From assembly GCF_014656295.1 (NCBI RefSeq), contig NZ_BNCD01000002.1, positions 372,001-436,000 on the forward strand: DNA of 64,000 nucleotides, written 5' to 3'. Of this stretch, positions 59,852 to 64,000 are shown piece after piece. The position numbers were made by a program, and so were the translations under genes. Position 1 is the first letter of the stretch. Every line of letters begins with the position of its first letter. Below the pieces are notes generated by a model. The model was not told where the DNA came from. It was given only the letters and a program-made list of their open reading frames with translations, and ran no database searches. Origin of the DNA: Streptomyces sulfonofaciens. GTDB taxonomy: Bacteria > Actinomycetota > Actinomycetes > Streptomycetales > Streptomycetaceae.

Positions 59852-60454
59852 TCACGGCCCGGGCCCGCGCCGGCCGAGCCGCTCCAGAGCAAGGTTCAGT
59901 TCCAGGACGTTGACCCGGGGTGCGCCGAGGAAACCGAGCAGCCTTCCCCGTACATGGTCGCCCACCAGGGCCGCGACGCGCCGCTCGGGCAGCCCGCGGG
60001 CGCGGGCCACCCGGGCGGACTGCCGGCGGGCGTAACCGGGTGAGACATGGGGATCGAGGCCGCTGCCGGACGCGGTCAGGGCGTCGGGCGGCACGCGCCC
60101 GGGTGCGACGCCGTCCTCGGCGGCGGCCGCCGCCCGCCGCTGCCGCACCTGGCGCAGCAGTGTGCCGTTCTCCGGCCCCAGGTCGGACGCGCCCGAGGCC
60201 AGCGGGTCGTAGCCGCGCGGGCCGGCGGCGGAGGGCCGGGAGTGGAACCACCGGGGCCCGGAGAAGTCCTGGCCGATCAGCGAGGACCCCACGGTACGGC
60301 CCCGGTCGCCGACCCTGGAGCCGTCCGCCCCGTGCTCGAAGGCGAGCTGCGCGATCCCCCAGACCGCGACCGGGTAGAGCGCACCGGTGAGCAGGGAGAG
60401 CACGACCAGGACCCGCAGTCCCGCCGCGGCCTGTCGGAGGACCTGCAGCCCCAT
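59852..60454 (-). CDS. kdpC: K+-transporting ATPase subunit C
   Basis: A 200-residue KdpC: one N-terminal membrane helix (VLVVLSLLTGALYPVAVWGIAQ), SSLIGQDFSGPRWFHSRPSA and the C-terminal pair DPHVSPGYARRQSARVARARGLP and VNVLELNLAL, the standard family landmarks. It assists KdpA/KdpB assembly and ATP affinity. It follows kdpB by 9 bases in the operon. Confidence 0.95.
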   Translation of the reverse strand: MGLQVLRQAAAGLRVLVVLSLLTGALYPVAVWGIAQLAFEHGADGSRVGDRGRTVGSSLIGQDFSGPRWFHSRPSAAGPRGYDPLASGASDLGPENGTLLRQVRQRRAAAAAEDGVAPGRVPPDALTASGSGLDPHVSPGYARRQSARVARARGLPERRVAALVGDHVRGRLLGFLGAPRVNVLELNLALERLGRRGPGP

Positions 60455-60463
60455 GGCCGGCCG

Positions 60464-62539
60464 TCACCCCAGCCCGGGCAGTTGGGAGACGACGAGGTCG
60501 ATGACCTTGATGCCGGCGAACGGCGCGACGATGCCGCCCAGGCCGTAGACGGCGAGGTTGCGGCGGAGCATCCGGGCCGCGCTGGTCGGGCGGTAGCGGA
60601 CACCGCGCAGGGCGAGCGGGATCAGCACGACGATGATCAGGGCGTTGAAGACGACCGCGGACAGGATCGCGGACTCCGGGCTGCCCAGACGCATCACGTT
60701 GAGGTCGTCGAGCTGCGGATAGGTCCCGGCGAACATCGCCGGGATGATGGCGAAGTACTTGGCGACGTCGTTGGCGATGGAGAAGGTGGTCAGGGCGCCG
60801 CGGGTGATGAGGAGCTGTTTGCCGATCTCGACGATCTCGATGAGCTTGGTGGGGTTGGAGTCGAGGTCGACCATGTTGCCGGCCTCCTTGGCCGCGGTGG
60901 TGCCGGCGTTCATCGCGACGCCGACGTCCGCCTTGGCGAGGGCGGGTGCGTCGTTGGTGCCGTCACCGGTCATCGCGACCAGCCGTCCGCCGCCCTGCTC
61001 CCTTCTGATCAGGTCCAGCTTGTCCTCGGGCGTAGCCTCGGCGAGGAAGTCGTCCACGCCGGCCTCGTCCGCGATCGCCCTGGCGGTGAGCGGGTTGTCA
61101 CCCGTGATCATGACGGTTCTGATGCCCATCCGGCGCAGCTCGGCGAAGCGCTCCCGCATGCCGGTCTTGACGATGTCCTTGAGGTGGACGACGCCCAGCA
61201 CCCGGGCCGGCCCGCCGGGCGGGCGCTCGGCGACCACCAGGGGGGTGCCGCCGCTGGCGCCGATCGCGTCCACCACCGACCTGACCTCCGCGCTGGGCTG
61301 CCCGCCGTGGTCGCGCACCCACTTCAGGACCGCGGCCGCGGCGCCCTTGCGGATCATGCGCTCGTCCAGGTCGACCCCGGACATCCGGGTGTGCGCGGAG
61401 AACGGCACGAAGTCCGCGCCGCGGATCATGCCCTCCTCGCGAGCCCGCAGGCCGTACCGCTCCTTGGCCAGCACCACGATGGACCGCCCTTCGGGCGTCT
61501 CGTCGGCGAGGCTCGCCAGTTGGGAGGCGTCGGCCAGCTCGGTGGCCCCGACGCCCTCGGCCGGCACGAACTCGGTGGCCTCCCTGTTGCCCAGCGTGAT
61601 GGTGCCGGTCTTGTCGAGCAGCAGGGTGTCGACATCACCCGCGGCCTCCACCGCCCGCCCGGACATCGCCACCACGTTGCGCTGGATCAGGCGGTCCATA
61701 CCCGCGATGCCGATCGCCGACAGCAGCGCGCCGATGGTCGTCGGGATCAGGCACACCAGCAGCGCCACCAGCACGATGATCGGCTGCTGGTGCCCCGAGA
61801 AGGCCGCGAGCGGCTGGAGGGCGACGATCGCGAGGAGGAAGACGACGGTCAGCGCGGCCAGCAGGATGTTCAGCGCGATCTCGTTGGGTGTCTTCTGCCG
61901 GATCGCTCCCTCCACCAGCGCGATCATCCGGTCGATGAAGTTCTCACCCGGCCGGACGGTGATCCGGACCACGATCCGGTCGGAGAGCACCTTGGTACCG
62001 CCGGTGGCGGCGGACCGGTCGCCACCGGACTCGCGGATGACGGGCGCCGACTCACCGGTGATGGCGGACTCGTCCACGCTGGCGATGCCCTCGACCACCT
62101 CGCCGTCGCCGGGGACCACCTGGCCCGCCTCGACCACCACCACGTCGCCCACCCGCAGCCGGGTGCCCGGCACCTGCTCCTCGCTGCCGTCCTCGCGCAG
62201 CAGCCGGGCCATCGTCTCCTGCTTGGCCTGCCGCAGCGCCGCGGCCTGCGCCCGCCCGCGGCCCTCGGCGACCGCCTCGGCGAGGTTGGCGAACACCACC
62301 GTGGCCCACAGCCACACCGCGGTCGCGATGCCGAACGCGCTGGTGTCCGTCGTCCCGGCGAAGACGGTGGCCAGCACCGAGCCGGCCCACACCACGAACA
62401 TCACGGGCGTGTGCACCATGTGGCGCACGTCGAGCTTGAGCACCGCCTCCGGCAACGCCCGCACCAACTGGTGCGGGCGGAACGCGCCCGCCGCCACCCG
62501 CCGGGGGCCCTGCGCGGGCGGTGGCGCGGCGGCGGTCAT
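60464..62539 (-). CDS. kdpB: K+-transporting P-type ATPase subunit B
   Basis: A 691-residue P-type ATPase: [10 protein letters not shown] phosphorylation motif, actuator [53 protein letters not shown]. It hydrolyses ATP to drive K+ through KdpA. Its ATG overlaps the kdpA stop (ATGA). Confidence 0.97.
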   Translation of the reverse strand: MTAAAPPPAQGPRRVAAGAFRPHQLVRALPEAVLKLDVRHMVHTPVMFVVWAGSVLATVFAGTTDTSAFGIATAVWLWATVVFANLAEAVAEGRGRAQAAALRQAKQETMARLLREDGSEEQVPGTRLRVGDVVVVEAGQVVPGDGEVVEGIASVDESAITGESAPVIRESGGDRSAATGGTKVLSDRIVVRITVRPGENFIDRMIALVEGAIRQKTPNEIALNILLAALTVVFLLAIVALQPLAAFSGHQQPIIVLVALLVCLIPTTIGALLSAIGIAGMDRLIQRNVVAMSGRAVEAAGDVDTLLLDKTGTITLGNREATEFVPAEGVGATELADASQLASLADETPEGRSIVVLAKERYGLRAREEGMIRGADFVPFSAHTRMSGVDLDERMIRKGAAAAVLKWVRDHGGQPSAEVRSVVDAIGASGGTPLVVAERPPGGPARVLGVVHLKDIVKTGMRERFAELRRMGIRTVMITGDNPLTARAIADEAGVDDFLAEATPEDKLDLIRREQGGGRLVAMTGDGTNDAPALAKADVGVAMNAGTTAAKEAGNMVDLDSNPTKLIEIVEIGKQLLITRGALTTFSIANDVAKYFAIIPAMFAGTYPQLDDLNVMRLGSPESAILSAVVFNALIIVVLIPLALRGVRYRPTSAARMLRRNLAVYGLGGIVAPFAGIKVIDLVVSQLPGLG

Positions 62540-64000
62540 GCGAGCCCCTCCGCGACCGGCCCGAGGGCGAGCCCGGGGAAGAAGGCCAGGGCGGCCACGA
62601 CGAGCACCACGCCGACCAGCATCCCGACGAACAGCGGTCCGTGGGTGGGCAGGGTGCCCTCGCCGACGGGCACCGGCCGCTGCCGCGCCAGCGCACCGGC
62701 CAGCGCCAGTACGAACACGATCGGCAGGAAGCGGCCGACGAGCATCGCGAGGCCGAGCGTGGTGTTGTAGAAGACGGTGTCCGTGCCGAGGCCGGCGAAG
62801 GCGCTGCCGTTGTTGTTGCCCGTGGAGGCGTAGGCGTACAGCACCTCCGAGAGGCCGTGCGGCCGCGGGTTGAGCACGGTCGCGCGCGGTCCCGGGAACG
62901 CGACCGCGAGACCGGTGCCGACCAGCACCGCGAAGGGCATGGCGAGCACGTACAGCGCGACGAAGGTGGTCTCGCGCTGCCGGATCTTCTTGCCCAGGTA
63001 CTCCGGTGTCCGCCCCACCATCAGCCCGGCCAGGAACACCGTCAGCACGGCCGCCACCAGCATCCCGTACAGACCCGAGCCGGTGCCGCCCGGAGCCACC
63101 TCGCCCAGCAGCATGTTCAGCAGCAGCACACCGCCGCCGAGTGCGGTGTAGCTGTCGTGGGAGGAGTCGACGGCCCCGGTCGACGTCATCGTCGTCGCGG
63201 TGGCGAACAGGGCGGAGTTCCAGACCCCGAACTGCTGCTCCTTGCCTTCCAGGGACGCGCCCACCGCCTGCGGAACGGTGCCCTGGTGCGCCGCCTCGGC
63301 GGCGGTGACCGCCACGAGGGAGCCCGCCCAGAGGACCGCCATGGCCGCGAGGAGCGCCCAGCCCTGGCGGGTGCTGCCGATCAGGCGTCCGAAGGTGCGG
63401 GGCAGGGCGCTCGGGATGAGCAGCAGCAGGAACACCTCGAAGAGATTGGTGAACGGGTTGGGGTTCTCGAAGGGGTGTGCCGAGTTGGCGTTGAAGAACC
63501 CGCCGCCGTTGGTGCCGAGTTCCTTGATCGCCTCCTGGGAGGCGACCGGCCCGCCGACGAGGGACTGCGTCCCCCCGGCGAGGGTGCGCACCTGCTCGGG
63601 GGACATGAAGTTCTGCACCGCACCCGCCGCCACCAGCACGATCGCCGCCAGGAACGCGAGGGGGAGCAGGATGCGCACCGTGCCGCGGACCAGGTCGACC
63701 CAGAAGTTGCCGAGCCGGTCGGTGTCCGACCTGGCGAACCCGCGCACCAGCGCCACCGCCACCGCCAGCCCGACCGCGGCCGATAGGAAGTTCTGCACGG
63801 CAAGGCCCGCCATCTGCACCAGATGTCCGAGCGTTGACTCGCCCGCGTACCACTGCCAGTTGGTGTTGGTCACGAACGACACCGCGGTGTTGAACGCCCC
63901 GTCGGCGGGCATGCCGGAAGAGCCCAGGGAGAGCGGCAGGTCGCCCTGCAGCCGCAGGAAGCCGTACAGGAACAGCACGGACACGGCGGAGAACCCCAGC
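62536..64000 (-). CDS. kdpA: K+-transporting ATPase subunit A (cut by window edge)
   Basis: At least 487 residues of KdpA, open to the window end, so the N-terminus lies outside. Selectivity-filter regions are visible: [44 protein letters not shown] and [13 protein letters not shown]. KdpA is the K+ channel-like subunit of the high-affinity uptake system. kdpF may precede it. Confidence 0.97.
   Translation of the reverse strand, partial: LGFSAVSVLFLYGFLRLQGDLPLSLGSSGMPADGAFNTAVSFVTNTNWQWYAGESTLGHLVQMAGLAVQNFLSAAVGLAVAVALVRGFARSDTDRLGNFWVDLVRGTVRILLPLAFLAAIVLVAAGAVQNFMSPEQVRTLAGGTQSLVGGPVASQEAIKELGTNGGGFFNANSAHPFENPNPFTNLFEVFLLLLIPSALPRTFGRLIGSTRQGWALLAAMAVLWAGSLVAVTAAEAAHQGTVPQAVGASLEGKEQQFGVWNSALFATATTMTSTGAVDSSHDSYTALGGGVLLLNMLLGEVAPGGTGSGLYGMLVAAVLTVFLAGLMVGRTPEYLGKKIRQRETTFVALYVLAMPFAVLVGTGLAVAFPGPRATVLNPRPHGLSEVLYAYASTGNNNGSAFAGLGTDTVFYNTTLGLAMLVGRFLPIVFVLALAGALARQRPVPVGEGTLPTHGPLFVGMLVGVVLVVAALAFFPGLALGPVAEGLA

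Noticed and set aside
60047..62770. Long plus-strand open frames opposite kdpB and kdpC
   Set aside because: Antisense shadows; the kdp proteins on the minus strand carry all conserved motifs.

Overview
The window is high-GC (roughly 70% or more), with strong G/C at third codon positions, frequent GTG and TTG starts, many ATGA/GTGA stop-start overlaps and terminators without U-tracts. The gene families (DeoR, HutC-type GntR, XRE-nSTAND-WD40, DUF2891, a long Kdp operon, actinobacterial cysteine leader peptide) point to Streptomyces or a close relative, in a catabolic and accessory part of the chromosome. I see no tRNA, rRNA, CRISPR array, prophage or intact insertion sequence.

Layout. 0-3.6 kb: a decaying polysaccharide-use locus with the tail of a sugar ABC permease, an intact clan GH-A hydrolase, and a GH3 beta-glucosidase broken by several frameshifts and a large internal deletion. 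3.9-7.8 kb: a translationally coupled trio of uracil-DNA-glycosylase-like protein, amidohydrolase and S41 peptidase, of unknown joint function, followed by a 6 x 16-bp tandem repeat. 8-14.2 kb: a four-carbon acid sugar (tetronate) locus with MBL-fold lactonase-like hydrolase, MFS transporter, DeoR regulator, a C3-type dehydrogenase, OtnK kinase and OtnC decarboxylase/aldolase. 14.4-16.6 kb: a secreted alpha/beta hydrolase, two fused gene remnants and a DHFR-fold reductase. 16.8-19.8 kb: SsuD-type sulfonate monooxygenase with a 27-residue cysteine-type leader peptide and a divergent LysR regulator. 20.1-25.8 kb: DUF2891/DUF979/DUF969, an enolase-superfamily dehydratase and an MFS transporter. 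26.3-38.4 kb: XRE regulator/SDR pair, secreted GH16 glucanase, a 1251-residue XRE-nSTAND-WD40 protein, Lrp regulator with PLP decarboxylase, and an HxlR/NTF2-like/SDR module with a clear palindromic operator.

38.5-56.7 kb is the most interesting region: a large catabolic cluster holding ThuA-like protein, cytoplasmic GH9 hydrolase, BadF-type sugar kinase, double-SIS sugar-phosphate isomerase/deaminase, copper amine oxidase, sugar epimerase-type proteins, a dipeptide-type ABC transporter with a permease-ATPase fusion, an MDR dehydrogenase and two paralogous HutC-type GntR regulators. A shared core, ACCACTTG, occurs in three of its promoter regions, suggesting one regulon. My best guess is import and intracellular breakdown of an amino-sugar oligosaccharide (for example chitosan-derived), but the substrate is not proven by sequence.

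57.1-58.5 kb: TetR regulator and divergent SDR separated by two copies of a perfect palindrome. 58.6-64 kb: kdpA (cut by the window edge), kdpB, kdpC and a short KdpD that lacks membrane and histidine-kinase domains.
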